Below, in pieces: positions 17,999 through 26,502 of a stretch of DNA of 64,000 nt. The stretch is from an uncultured Peptoniphilus sp. (GTDB taxonomy: Bacteria > Bacillota > Clostridia > Tissierellales > Peptoniphilaceae), in contig NZ_CALUAA010000001.1 of NCBI RefSeq assembly GCF_943913915.1, positions 1-64,000 of the forward strand, in the 5' to 3' direction. Below the pieces are notes generated by a model that saw nothing but the letters and a program-made list of their open reading frames with translations, searched no databases and had not been told where the DNA came from. A program made the position numbers and the translations under genes. Position 1 is the first letter of the stretch. Every line of letters starts with the position of its first letter.

Positions 17999-18590
17999 AA
18001 TGATCTCAATGGATTTAATCGATGCTTACATGGAGGACGTGGAGTTTAATCCGGAGGAGCTTCCCATCGTTATGCGCATGATCCACACCACGGGGGACGT
18101 GGATTACCGCCACATTATCGATTTTCATCCGGAGTTTATTCAAGCGGCAAAGTTTTCCATATCAAATGGCTTGCCCATTTATACGGATACGAATATGGGC
18201 CGTGCAGGCGTGAATAAAAAAGCTCTGGAAGCCAGCGGCTGCGAACTGATGACCTTTATTTCCGACGAAGATGTGGCGAAAAAAGCCAAATCTCGGGAAA
18301 CGACACGGAGCATAGTCGCTTTGGAAAAAGCGGTAGAGAAGGGATGCAAAGCTTTTATGATCGGCAATGCGCCTACGGCACTTTTCCGCTTGATGGAGTT
18401 AATCGATGAGGAGAGAGTGGAACCTGATTTCGTCATCGCCGTGCCCGTCGGTTTTGTCGGCGCCGAGGAATCTAAAGACGCCATAGGCGAATACGATATT
18501 CCCTACATTCGCACACTGGGAACGAAAGGCGGATCCAATGTGGCGGCATCGGTTTTAAACGCACTTCTTTACGAGGTCGTCGGGCGATGA
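17970..18590 (+). CDS. cbiC: Cobalt-precorrin-8 methylmutase CbiC
   Basis: CbiC moves the C11 methyl to C12, giving cobyrinate. The 206-residue protein contains the conserved MRMIHTTGDVDY with the catalytic His, TDTNMGRAGVNK and the C-terminal VPVGFVGAEESKDA and GTKGGSNVAASVLNALL, all family hallmarks. ATG 17970 lies after GAAAGGAGTG; the in-frame TTG at 17952 lacks such a site. It overlaps cbiD by 4 bases. Confidence 0.95.
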   Translation: MYINQPKKIEMISMDLIDAYMEDVEFNPEELPIVMRMIHTTGDVDYRHIIDFHPEFIQAAKFSISNGLPIYTDTNMGRAGVNKKALEASGCELMTFISDEDVAKKAKSRETTRSIVALEKAVEKGCKAFMIGNAPTALFRLMELIDEERVEPDFVIAVPVGFVGAEESKDAIGEYDIPYIRTLGTKGGSNVAASVLNALLYEVVGR

Positions 18591-19642
18591 GATCCACCAT
18601 CGTCGACGGAAAGCCCATGCGGATGGGCTATACCACCGGTACCTGCGCCGTGGCGGCGGCTAAGGCTGCCATCACTTCTTTGGAAAAAGGGGAAACCGTC
18701 GATCTCGTCCGCGTGCAGGTTCCGGCGGGAGATGTTCTCTCCATCGAAACGAGGGAAATTTCCCGTACAGAGAATCGAGCCACTTACTCCGTTATAAAAG
18801 ACAGCGGTGACGATCCGGATATTACAGACGGTATGGAGCTTCAAGTGATCATAGAAAAGACGACGGATGGAAAGGTTTCCTGGCGGAAAGGGAGAGGTGT
18901 CGGCGTCTTTACCGAAGACAGCTTGTTCGGAACGGTCGGAGAGCTAGCCATTAATCCCGTGCCGAAAAGGGAACTTGCGAACCTCTTAAAAGAGCATATG
19001 GGCGAGGGGATCGCCATCGAAATTAATATTCCCCGAGGGGAGGAGTTGGCGGCGAAAACTTTCAATCCTCGACTGGGAATTGTCGGTGGCCTTTCCATTT
19101 TAGGAACGAGCGGTCTGGTGCGGCCCATGAGTAAAGATGCTTATGTAGCGACGATTCACATGGAGTTGGAAGCACTCAAACATTCCGGAGCGGAGCACAT
19201 TATTTTGACGCCGGGCCACTACGGTGAAAGCTACGCAAAAAAACATTACGTCGGAATTCCCGTGGTGCAGGTTTCCAATTATTTCGGCGACGCCCTTTGT
19301 CTCGCGAGGGATAAAGGATTTAACGAAATCACCGTCTTAGGACATATAGGCAAAATGGCGAAGCTCGCCATCGGCATTTTTCAAACCCACTCCGCCGTTG
19401 CCGACGGACGCATGGAATCGCTGGCTTACTATCTGGGGAAACTCAATGCACCTCGAGAGTTTATCGACTCCATAGAAAATGAAGTGACGGCGGAGCGCGC
19501 CTTTGTTCGCTGTGAAGAAGAAGGTTACGGCGCCGTCTCCCGCGAAATGGAGCGTGGCATTGAAAAGAGGATCATGGGCTACTTAAAGCGAGACGATTTA
19601 AAGGTTCACGGGAAGATATACACCATGGAGGATTTATCATGA
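18587..19642 (+). CDS. cbiD: Cobalt-precorrin-5B C1-methyltransferase CbiD
   Basis: CbiD methylates C1 in the anaerobic route and is diagnostic of that route. It begins with RMGYTTGTCAVAAAKAA, the characteristic CbiD N-terminal motif, and contains DSGDDPDITDG, LGIVGGLSILGTSGLVRPMS, ILTPGHYGESYAKK and VLGHIGKMAKLAIGIFQTHS. Length of 351 residues is normal. It starts in a 4-base overlap with cbiC and ends in a 4-base overlap with cbiE. Confidence 0.96.
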   Translation: MRSTIVDGKPMRMGYTTGTCAVAAAKAAITSLEKGETVDLVRVQVPAGDVLSIETREISRTENRATYSVIKDSGDDPDITDGMELQVIIEKTTDGKVSWRKGRGVGVFTEDSLFGTVGELAINPVPKRELANLLKEHMGEGIAIEINIPRGEELAAKTFNPRLGIVGGLSILGTSGLVRPMSKDAYVATIHMELEALKHSGAEHIILTPGHYGESYAKKHYVGIPVVQVSNYFGDALCLARDKGFNEITVLGHIGKMAKLAIGIFQTHSAVADGRMESLAYYLGKLNAPREFIDSIENEVTAERAFVRCEEEGYGAVSREMERGIEKRIMGYLKRDDLKVHGKIYTMEDLS

Positions 19643-20235
19643 TAACCTTAGTAGGAGCCGGGCCCGGAAGTCGCGGATCCATGACAATGGACGCCGTCGA
19701 GGCCGTTCGCTCGGCAGACCGGGTAGTGGCCTTTCCCCGGTTAAAGGAAAGCTTGAAATTTATTCGCGACGATATTGTAGAAGTTCGTCGCATAAGCGAA
19801 GTAGAAGATGCTGTCGGCGAGGATCATCTGGCGGTCGTCGTGAGCGGCGATCCTTTATTTTACGGTCTGGCTGCAACACTTAAAAGACGAGGTATTTCAA
19901 TTGATCGCATTGTCCCGGGACTTAGCAGCATGCAATATGCCGCTTCGAAACTGCAAATACCATGGCACTCTATGGCCTTTCATTCTTTTCACGGCAGAGA
20001 GGTAGATTTGGACCTTCTATTAGAAGAGAAGATCAGTTGTGTATTATTGGATAAACATTACTCTCTCACAGATCTTTCCGAAGGTTTAAAAGAAAAAGGA
20101 GCGGAGGGCCTGATTCACGGCGCAAGTTATCTATCTTATGAGAATGAAATTTTAGAAACGAAATCTATCGGCGAAAGCTTCGATATAGAAGACGATTTGG
20201 CTTTGGGGGTGATCGAGCTTGCATTGGATGAATGA
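19639..20235 (+). CDS. cbiE: Cobalt-precorrin-7 C5-methyltransferase CbiE
   Basis: This is a tetrapyrrole methylase acting on C5, partner of CbiT, which in aerobic bacteria is fused with it as CobL. It starts MITLVGAGPGSRGSMTMDAVEAVRSAD, with GAGPG and VVVSGDPLFYGLA plus IVPGLSSMQYAASKL. The 198-residue length is typical of stand-alone CbiE. The gene overlaps cbiD by 4 bases and cbiT by 8. Confidence 0.93.
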   Translation: MITLVGAGPGSRGSMTMDAVEAVRSADRVVAFPRLKESLKFIRDDIVEVRRISEVEDAVGEDHLAVVVSGDPLFYGLAATLKRRGISIDRIVPGLSSMQYAASKLQIPWHSMAFHSFHGREVDLDLLLEEKISCVLLDKHYSLTDLSEGLKEKGAEGLIHGASYLSYENEILETKSIGESFDIEDDLALGVIELALDE

Positions 20236-20764
20236 CGAGGATTATTTGCGGGGGAAGGTCCCCATGACGAAATCGGAAGTGCGCATCTTAACTATGGCGG
20301 ATTTCGATTTAAGGCCCGGCATGGAATTTCTCGATATCGGATCGGGAACGGGCTCCATTGCAATCGCCGCCGCATCCCTCGGTTGCAAGGTAACGGCATC
20401 TGAGTGTAATGAGGAAGCCTTGGATTTAATTGCCATTAACAGGGAGCGATTCGAGATGGAACTTAGAATTTTACCGGGGAAGGCGCCGGATTCTCTGGAA
20501 GAGCAAAAGTACGATCGTATTTTTATCGGCGGCAGCAGAGGTAATCTTGAAGAGATCCTTGATTACAGCCATCGCCATTTAAATGAAGAGGGAATTTTGG
20601 GCGGTAATTTCGTGACGATTCGAAATGTAGAGACTATGCGGCGCTTCTTAAAAGAAAAAGGCTACGAGATGGCGGTGAAACATATCGCCGTGTCTCGTGA
20701 AGATAGGATCGGAATTTTACGCGCGGAAAACGGCGTGTTTTTAGTGAAAGGACGAAAGCGATGA
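20228..20764 (+). CDS. cbiT: Cobalt-precorrin-6B C15-methyltransferase (decarboxylating) CbiT
   Basis: CbiT methylates C15 and decarboxylates the acetate side chain at C12. It is a Rossmann-type methyltransferase, not a tetrapyrrole-methylase fold. It shows VPMTKSEVRILTM, the SAM motif FLDIGSGTGSIAIAAASLG, ASECNEEAL and YDRIFIGGSRGNLEEIL, typical of the family. ATG 20228 is preferred to TTG 20219. Length is 178 residues. It overlaps cbiE by 8 bases and cbiF by 4. Confidence 0.93.
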   Translation: MNDEDYLRGKVPMTKSEVRILTMADFDLRPGMEFLDIGSGTGSIAIAAASLGCKVTASECNEEALDLIAINRERFEMELRILPGKAPDSLEEQKYDRIFIGGSRGNLEEILDYSHRHLNEEGILGGNFVTIRNVETMRRFLKEKGYEMAVKHIAVSREDRIGILRAENGVFLVKGRKR

Positions 20765-21513
20765 TTGCATTTGTTGGGGCAGGCCCGGGAGATGTGGACC
20801 TTATTACAGTGAAAGGTCGAAAACTGATCGAGGAGGCCGATGTCATTATTTACGCGGGAAGCCTCGTAGATCCCGCTCACTTGGACTTTGCAAAAGAGGG
20901 CGCTCGTTTCTTCAACAGTGCCACCATGCATTTAGACGAGGTTCTTAAGATCATGCGGATCGCCGACTCCAGAAAGGAAAAAGTAGTGCGCCTTCATACG
21001 GGAGACCCGAGCGTCTACGGCGCCATTCAGGAACAAATGGACGCACTTAAAGAGATGGGCATTTCCTACGAAGTCGTTCCCGGAGTCAGCTCCTTTTCCG
21101 CTGCAGCGGCTTCTATTGAGCGAGAGCTCACCCTCCCCGGCGTTAGCCAGACGGTCATTTTGACGAGAAAAGCGGGTCGCACACCCGTGCCGGAGAAGGA
21201 ATCTATTCCCTCTCTTGCCGCCCACCGTGCCACCATGTGCATTTTCCTTTCCGCCGGGCAAATTCCATCTCTTGTGGAAGATCTCCTGACATCTTACGAA
21301 CCGACGACGCCCATTGCCGTCGTTTACAAGGCGAGTTGGGAAGATGAGAAAATCGTGCGTTCCACTTTGGAACACGTAGTCGAGGATGTGAAAGCCGAAG
21401 GCATTACGAAACACGCCCAAATTCTCGTCGGGGATTTTTTGAACGGAGATTATAAAAAGAGTAAACTTTACGACAAACATTTTACGACGGACTTTCGAAA
21501 GGGCATTCAGTGA
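20761..21513 (+). CDS. cbiF: Cobalt-precorrin-4 C11-methyltransferase CbiF
   Basis: This tetrapyrrole methylase adds the C11 methyl group. Motifs are MIAFVGAGPGDVDLITVKG, IIYAGSLVD, RLHTGDPSVYGAIQEQ, YEVVPGVSSFSAAAAS and LTLPGVSQTVILTR, with YKASWEDEKI near the C-terminus, all standard for CbiF/CobM. Length is 250 residues. It sits in 4-base overlaps with cbiT and cbiG. Confidence 0.96.
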   Translation: MIAFVGAGPGDVDLITVKGRKLIEEADVIIYAGSLVDPAHLDFAKEGARFFNSATMHLDEVLKIMRIADSRKEKVVRLHTGDPSVYGAIQEQMDALKEMGISYEVVPGVSSFSAAAASIERELTLPGVSQTVILTRKAGRTPVPEKESIPSLAAHRATMCIFLSAGQIPSLVEDLLTSYEPTTPIAVVYKASWEDEKIVRSTLEHVVEDVKAEGITKHAQILVGDFLNGDYKKSKLYDKHFTTDFRKGIQ

Positions 21514-22487
21514 AGACGGCGGTATTAGTTTTTTCACCACAGGGAGGAGAGCTGGCCGCCCGGTACTTCTCATCATATGATCTTTACGGAAAAAGCTTCG
21601 GCAATAATGTCTCGAAGGAAAAATTTAAAGGTATTTTTCGTAAGTACGATCGCATCGTCTTTATCGGCGCTATGGGGATCGCCGTCCGTTACCTGGTTCC
21701 CGTCCTACGGGATAAGCGGGAAGACCCTGCAGTGGCGGTCATCGATCCTTCGGGGCGCTACGTTATTTCAGTGCTGAGCGGCCACCTGGGAGGAGCCAAT
21801 GATTTTACCGTGGAGCTCGCGAAAAAAATCGGCGCCGTTCCCGTTATTACGACGGCTTCCGATCATTTAGGCTACACTTCCATCGATCTGTTCGCCAAGG
21901 AAAATCACTATGTAATTGCCGATATGAAGAGGATGAAAGAAGTAGCGGCGGCCATGGTAGCCGGGGAACCGGTTTATTTTTATTCCGAGAAAAAGCCTCG
22001 CCCGGATTACTCCCATTTAGTAGAGGCGAAATCTGCGGAAGAGGCGGAGGACAAAAAAGGTGTCGTGGTTTCTTACGACGCTCGAGAGATGACTCGAGGG
22101 CTCCAACTTATTCCGAAGGTGCTCCATCTCGGTATCGGTTCAAAGAAAGGAACGAAGGTCGAGGATTTAACCGCTCTCGTGGAAAAGACTTTCGTCGAAA
22201 ACGATTGGGATATGCGGGCGATTTCTGCGGCTCACACCATCGATATTAAGCGAGATGAGGGATCTATAATAAGCTTCTGTAAAAATCTGCAAATCCCTCT
22301 CTATGATTATGATGCGAACACCCTCTCAGGAAAGGAAGATCGTTGCGGCGGCAGCGATTTCGTCAAAAAAACAGTGGGGGTTAAGGCCGTATCCTGTCCT
22401 GCCGCCTTAATGGGCGGCGATAATTTGCTCGTAGAAAAGGTATCGTCTTCAGGTTTAACTTTAAGCGTAACGGAGGAAACAGATTGA
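21510..22487 (+). CDS. cbiG: Cobalt-precorrin-5A hydrolase CbiG
   Basis: CbiG opens the delta-lactone and releases acetaldehyde, a step of the anaerobic route only. The N-terminal part has IVFIGAMGIAVRYLVPVLRDKREDPAVAVID and VISVLSGHLGGANDFTVELA, the C-terminal part LGIGSKKGT, with the late PAALMGGDNLLVEK. The 325-residue length is normal. Translation starts at GTG 21510 within the cbiF stop overlap (GTGA). Confidence 0.94.
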   Translation: MKTAVLVFSPQGGELAARYFSSYDLYGKSFGNNVSKEKFKGIFRKYDRIVFIGAMGIAVRYLVPVLRDKREDPAVAVIDPSGRYVISVLSGHLGGANDFTVELAKKIGAVPVITTASDHLGYTSIDLFAKENHYVIADMKRMKEVAAAMVAGEPVYFYSEKKPRPDYSHLVEAKSAEEAEDKKGVVVSYDAREMTRGLQLIPKVLHLGIGSKKGTKVEDLTALVEKTFVENDWDMRAISAAHTIDIKRDEGSIISFCKNLQIPLYDYDANTLSGKEDRCGGSDFVKKTVGVKAVSCPAALMGGDNLLVEKVSSSGLTLSVTEETD

Positions 22488-23212
22488 AAAAATTATATAT
22501 TATCGGTATCGGACCGGGAGGGAAAGAGCACTTCACGCGGCGGATGATCGATTGCATAAAAGAATCCGACGCCATCGTGGGTTACACCCCTTATTTGGAA
22601 TATATCAAGGAGTTCATAGAAGAGAAGGATTGTTATTCTACAGGGATGAAGTCGGAAATTCAGCGCTGCCAAAAGGCCATCGATCTTGCAAAATCCGGAA
22701 TAACGACCTCCATTATTTCCACGGGGGATGCAGGGCTTTACGGCATGGCAGGGCCTATTTTACAAATGGGTGCGAAGGAAGATATTGTTATCGAAGTTGT
22801 GCCGGGAATCAGCTCGAATTTTGCGGCGGCTTCCCTTGTAGGGGCGCCGATTATGCATGACTCCGCCACCATCAGCCTCTCTGACTTAATGACGCCCTTC
22901 GATCTAATAATGGATCGTGTACGTTTGGCGGCTCGCGGAGATTTCGTCATCAGCTTTTATAATCCGCGCTCCAAAGGAAGAGCAGATTATCTGGAAAAAG
23001 CCTTTGCCATTTTAAAGGAAGAGGGATATTCCGGCGATCGACCGGTGGCGGTGGTAAAAGATGCCTGCCGGGACGGGGAGGAAATCACCCTCACCACCAT
23101 CGATACTATAGATTACGAAAAAGTGGACATGAAGACCATGGTGATCGTAGGCAATAAAACGACCTATGTTGAAGATGAATATATGATTACGCCGAGAGGC
23201 TATGAGCTATGA
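22484..23212 (+). CDS. cbiH: Cobalt-factor III C17-methyltransferase CbiH
   Basis: This methylase performs C17 methylation and ring contraction. It starts with KKLYIIGIGPGGKEHFTRRMIDCIKESDAIVGYTPY, then SSGDAG-like STGDAGLYGMAGPIL, EVVPGISSNFAAASLVGAP and DFVISFYNPRSKGR, typical of CbiH/CobJ. The start is TTG 22484 (TTGA overlap with cbiG), with GGAGG upstream. The 242-residue length indicates a stand-alone enzyme without a C-terminal fusion. Confidence 0.94.
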   Translation: MKKLYIIGIGPGGKEHFTRRMIDCIKESDAIVGYTPYLEYIKEFIEEKDCYSTGMKSEIQRCQKAIDLAKSGITTSIISTGDAGLYGMAGPILQMGAKEDIVIEVVPGISSNFAAASLVGAPIMHDSATISLSDLMTPFDLIMDRVRLAARGDFVISFYNPRSKGRADYLEKAFAILKEEGYSGDRPVAVVKDACRDGEEITLTTIDTIDYEKVDMKTMVIVGNKTTYVEDEYMITPRGYEL

Positions 23213-23964
23213 GGATGTGGATCATCGGCGGCACGTCGGAAGGGGTGCGGCTCGCCAAATCTTTGGATCCGCGAACCTATATCGTGTCGGTGGTAACCGA
23301 GGAAAGTTTGGAATTTCTGCCGCAAGAAGCGGAGGTACACATAGGCGCCATGGATAAAAAAGCTATGTCGGATTTTATTGTGTACAACCAGATCTGCGCC
23401 GTAATCGATATGAGCCATCCCTTTGCAAAGATCGTATCGAAAGAGGGGAAGGCCGCTGCCGAGGAATGTAAAATTCCCTATTATCGATATCGTCGGCCCC
23501 TCGGGGAAGGAGGCGATCTCCTGTTTAAGGACTATGATTCTTGTGCCGAGTATATTTCCAAACGAACGGGCACTTTTTATTTCACTACAGGTTCAAAGCA
23601 CAGTGATTTATTTGAGTCGGTTCGGGGAGAAAGTCGCCACATTTATCGCATCATTCCCTCCGAAAAAAGCATTCATATTTTAAGAGAGGCCGGCGTCGAG
23701 ATGAAGGACATGGTGGCCATGCTCGGACCCTTCGATTACGACATGAACTATGCACTTTTTAAACACGCCGAAGCCGATTACTTAGTGACAAAAAATAGCG
23801 GAGAAGGTTCCGGGTTTTATGAAAAGATTCGGGCAGCGAAAGATTTAAACATGACATCCCTCGTCATTTCTACAGAGAAGGAAGAGGGATACGATTTCGA
23901 CGAATTGTCCGCCATTACGGAAAGGATTTCCAATGAAATACTCCTATCGCTTTTACACCAATAA
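23209..23964 (+). CDS. cbiJ: Cobalt-precorrin-6A reductase CbiJ
   Basis: CbiJ (CobK) reduces the macrocycle of cobalt-precorrin-6A with a nicotinamide cofactor. It has the N-terminal IIGGTSEGVRLAKSL nucleotide-binding segment, VIDMSHPFAKIVSKEGKAAAEE, YYRYRRP, FYFTTGSKHSDLFE and LVTKNSGEGSGFYEKIRAAKDL, the family pattern. Length is 251 residues. It overlaps cbiH by 4 bases and the downstream Cys-rich gene by about 32. Confidence 0.93.
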   Translation: MRMWIIGGTSEGVRLAKSLDPRTYIVSVVTEESLEFLPQEAEVHIGAMDKKAMSDFIVYNQICAVIDMSHPFAKIVSKEGKAAAEECKIPYYRYRRPLGEGGDLLFKDYDSCAEYISKRTGTFYFTTGSKHSDLFESVRGESRHIYRIIPSEKSIHILREAGVEMKDMVAMLGPFDYDMNYALFKHAEADYLVTKNSGEGSGFYEKIRAAKDLNMTSLVISTEKEEGYDFDELSAITERISNEILLSLLHQ

Positions 23965-24193
23965 GGACTGCGATTACTTTCCCTGCCACGAATACGAAGG
24001 GGATTTTAACTGCATGTTCTGCTACTGCCCTCTATATTTATTAGATAAAGAGTGTGGCGGAAATTTTCAATATGTAGGGGGCGTCAAAGACTGCTCAAAC
24101 TGTTTGATTCCTCACAGACCGAAAGGATACGATTACATCAACAATCGATTGCGAGAAGAAATCGAAAAGAGGAAGAACAATGAAGCTGAATGA
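23933..24193 (+). CDS. Cysteine-rich small protein in cobalamin operon
   Basis: This 86-residue protein has eight cysteines in CDYFPCHEYEGDFNCMFCYCP, KECGG and VKDCSNC, with paired CxxC-like spacing that suggests a bound metal ion or Fe-S cluster. It matches my memory of the 'cysteine-rich small domain' family found with cobalamin genes, but a function is not established to my knowledge. It starts inside cbiJ and overlaps cobT by 14 bases, so it is co-translated with pathway enzymes and may support a metal-, redox- or cobalt-handling step. Confidence 0.8.
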   Translation: MKYSYRFYTNKDCDYFPCHEYEGDFNCMFCYCPLYLLDKECGGNFQYVGGVKDCSNCLIPHRPKGYDYINNRLREEIEKRKNNEAE

Positions 24194-25253
24194 GTATCTG
24201 GAGGGCATCGAACCGGTCGATCAGTCGGCTATGGAGGCTGCAGAAAAATATTGGGACACGCGGACCCATCCTATCGGCTCCTTAGGAAAACTGGAGGAGA
24301 TGACCATTCGTCTGGCGGGAATTCAGGGGCGCAAGATCCCCTCTCTTTCGAAGAAAACGACCATCGTTATGTGTAGCGATAATGGCGTGGTGGCAGAAGA
24401 TATCAGTTCATCTCCTCAGGAATTTACGCAAATGCTCGCCAATGCTATGGCGCGAGGAGAGACGGGAGTTGCCGCTCTTTCTCGCCATGTGGGCGCCGAT
24501 CTTCGTATTGTGGATATGGGTATGCTCAAAACTATAGAGCGGGAAGAGGAAATCATCGACTGCGCTATTCGAGAGGGAAGCGGCAATATCGCTGTAGAAA
24601 ATGGTATGACTCGTGCGGAAGCTGTACGCGCGATCGAAACAGGCATCGCTATCGCCGAGGAAGAAATAAAAAACGGTTGCTCAATTTTGGGGACGGGCGA
24701 GCTCGGAATCGGCAACACGACCACCTCTTCCGCCCTTCTCGCCGCCATAACATCGGCGTCTTTAGAGGACTGCGTGGGATACGGCGCAGGTATCAACGAA
24801 AAGCAATATGAGAAAAAGCTCCATGTGGTAAGAAAAGCGATGGGAAGGCTTTCTCCCGAAAGCGACATTATCGACACATTGGCAGCCCTCGGGGGATTTG
24901 ATATTGCAGGAATCGTAGGCGTGTTTATCGCCGGTGCATATTACGGAATTCCCGTCGTCGTGGACGGTCTTATATCCGGTGCGGCGGCTCTCGTTGCCAT
25001 AGAACTTAATGAGAGTGTAAGAGACTATGTCTTTACCTCCCACAGAAGCTCCGAAAAAGCATCGAATGTATTGTACCGCGCACTTAAGATGGAGCCGAGT
25101 TTGGATCTCGCCATGCGTCTCGGGGAGGGGAGTGGCTGTCCGCTATTTTTCGAGCTTTTGGAAACAGCCATCGGGTGCATGACCGGCATGGGGTCCATAA
25201 AAGACAATGCCATCGATCCCAATAGATTAGTAAGTTTAAGGGGGAAGAAATGA
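24180..25253 (+). CDS. cobT: Nicotinate-nucleotide:dimethylbenzimidazole phosphoribosyltransferase CobT
   Basis: CobT activates the lower-ligand base to its alpha-riboside phosphate. The 357-residue protein has WDTRTHPIGSLGKLEEMTIRLAGIQ, VMCSDNGVVAEDIS, GTGELGIGNTTTSSALLAA, LAALGGFDIAGIVGVFIAGAY, VVDGLISGAAALVA and near the end LGEGSGCPLFFELLETAIG, covering the family motifs including the catalytic Glu region. The gene overlaps the Cys-rich gene and cobU (4 bases). Confidence 0.96.
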   Translation: MKLNEYLEGIEPVDQSAMEAAEKYWDTRTHPIGSLGKLEEMTIRLAGIQGRKIPSLSKKTTIVMCSDNGVVAEDISSSPQEFTQMLANAMARGETGVAALSRHVGADLRIVDMGMLKTIEREEEIIDCAIREGSGNIAVENGMTRAEAVRAIETGIAIAEEEIKNGCSILGTGELGIGNTTTSSALLAAITSASLEDCVGYGAGINEKQYEKKLHVVRKAMGRLSPESDIIDTLAALGGFDIAGIVGVFIAGAYYGIPVVVDGLISGAAALVAIELNESVRDYVFTSHRSSEKASNVLYRALKMEPSLDLAMRLGEGSGCPLFFELLETAIGCMTGMGSIKDNAIDPNRLVSLRGKK

Positions 25254-25777
25254 AGCTCATAACGGGAGGCGCTCGAAGCGGAAAGAGTACTTTCGCAGAA
25301 TCTTTAATGGCGGATTTCAATAAAGTGTGCTATATTGCCACGGCGAGACCTTCAGATGACAAGGAGATGAAAGAGCGCATAGAGAAACATCGGGCGAGAA
25401 GACCTGATCACTGGCATACACTGGAAGGCGATAGGCTACTCTCATCGAAAATTTCCGCAGTAGACGGTGTTCTTCTCGATTGTGTCACTGTGCTTTTAAG
25501 TAATTATCTCTACGACTCAGGAGAAGAACTTTCGGAAGCGTCGATTCAAAAAGTGGAAGAGGATGTAAAAAAAGAACTGACGAACCTCGCAGATTTTTGT
25601 GATAAAGAAAAGATAGAACTTGTCCTCGTGACCAACGAAGTAGGGAGCGGTATCGTTCCTATGCATCCTCTTACTCGCGCTTTTCGAGATATTCAGGGGC
25701 GAGTCAATCAGTATTTAGCATTTCGTGCTGAGGAAGTCTATCTGGTCGTATCGGGAATTCCGGTGAAGATCAAATGA
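25250..25777 (+). CDS. cobU: Adenosylcobinamide kinase/guanylyltransferase CobU
   Basis: This bifunctional enzyme phosphorylates adenosylcobinamide and then forms GDP-cobinamide. It has the P-loop GGARSGKSTFAE (about residues 5-16), IATARPSDDKEMKERIEKHRARRPDHW with the guanylated-His region, LDCVTVLLSNYL and VTNEVGSGIVPMHPLTRAFRDIQGRVNQ, an essentially canonical set. Length of 175 residues is normal. It overlaps cobT and cobS by 4 bases each. Confidence 0.96.
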   Translation: MKLITGGARSGKSTFAESLMADFNKVCYIATARPSDDKEMKERIEKHRARRPDHWHTLEGDRLLSSKISAVDGVLLDCVTVLLSNYLYDSGEELSEASIQKVEEDVKKELTNLADFCDKEKIELVLVTNEVGSGIVPMHPLTRAFRDIQGRVNQYLAFRAEEVYLVVSGIPVKIK

Positions 25778-26502
25778 ACAGTTTTTTTCTTGCTCTTCAG
25801 TTTTTAACGCGACTCCCCGTTTCCTACAAGACGAATTTTAATAGGGAAGAGGCGGGGAAAAGCCTCATCTGGTTTCCGTTAATATCGGGATTCATTGGTT
25901 TGATTGTAGGCTATATCCAGTCTGTTATCTTTCCCATTGGTCCCGGTTTTTCAGGCTTTGTCAGCTTGATCGTCCTTTACCTATTAAACGGCGGCCTTCA
26001 TTTAGACGGTCTTGCCGATACTGCCGACGGTTTTTTATCTTATCGTGATCGGGAAGAGATTCTTCGAATTATGCATGATTCCACTATCGGAACCTATGGC
26101 GTGGTCGCACTGGTTTTTCTTTTTTTAGGGGAGTATTCGGTTTTTTCTTCAACACCGATCGGCGCAATGAATATGGCTATTTTAATGGCCTCTGCACGGA
26201 TGGGCGTGTTATTTTCAATCCATTTCTTTCCCTCGGCCTCCTCATCGAAACTGGGAGAATTTTTTAAAGGAAAGGGTAATTCGAAAGTGTATGGGCTCCA
26301 ATGGATTGTTTTACTGGCCTTTATTTTCATCTTCAGCGAACTCGGAATGCTCGTTTATCCGGTTCTTGCGATTATCTTCGCTTACGGTTTCAGTCGCCTG
26401 TCAGTGAGAAAAATAGGGGGCGTCTCCGGTGATGTCTACGGCGCTGTTATGGAGCTTTCTTTTCTCTTGCTTCTCTTGATTTACGGAGTGTTCACAGCAT
26501 GA
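25774..26502 (+). CDS. cobS: Adenosylcobinamide-GDP ribazoletransferase CobS
   Basis: CobS is a membrane enzyme that joins GDP-cobinamide with alpha-ribazole (phosphate), completing the nucleotide loop. The 242-residue protein shows FLTRLPV, YLLNGGLHLDGLADTADGF with the Asp-rich catalytic motif, MHDSTIGTYGVVAL and late GGVSGDVYGAVMELS, with five or six hydrophobic segments. It is embedded in the operon by 4-base overlaps. Confidence 0.95.
   Translation: MNSFFLALQFLTRLPVSYKTNFNREEAGKSLIWFPLISGFIGLIVGYIQSVIFPIGPGFSGFVSLIVLYLLNGGLHLDGLADTADGFLSYRDREEILRIMHDSTIGTYGVVALVFLFLGEYSVFSSTPIGAMNMAILMASARMGVLFSIHFFPSASSSKLGEFFKGKGNSKVYGLQWIVLLAFIFIFSELGMLVYPVLAIIFAYGFSRLSVRKIGGVSGDVYGAVMELSFLLLLLIYGVFTA

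Noticed and set aside
20932..21576. Long minus-strand frame of 214 codons opposite cbiF/cbiG
   Set aside because: It lies entirely against well-supported cobalamin genes, shows no family motif and no ribosome binding site.
24416..24877. 153-codon minus-strand frame opposite cobT
   Set aside because: Low-complexity, serine-rich translation typical of an antisense shadow; cobT motifs explain the region.
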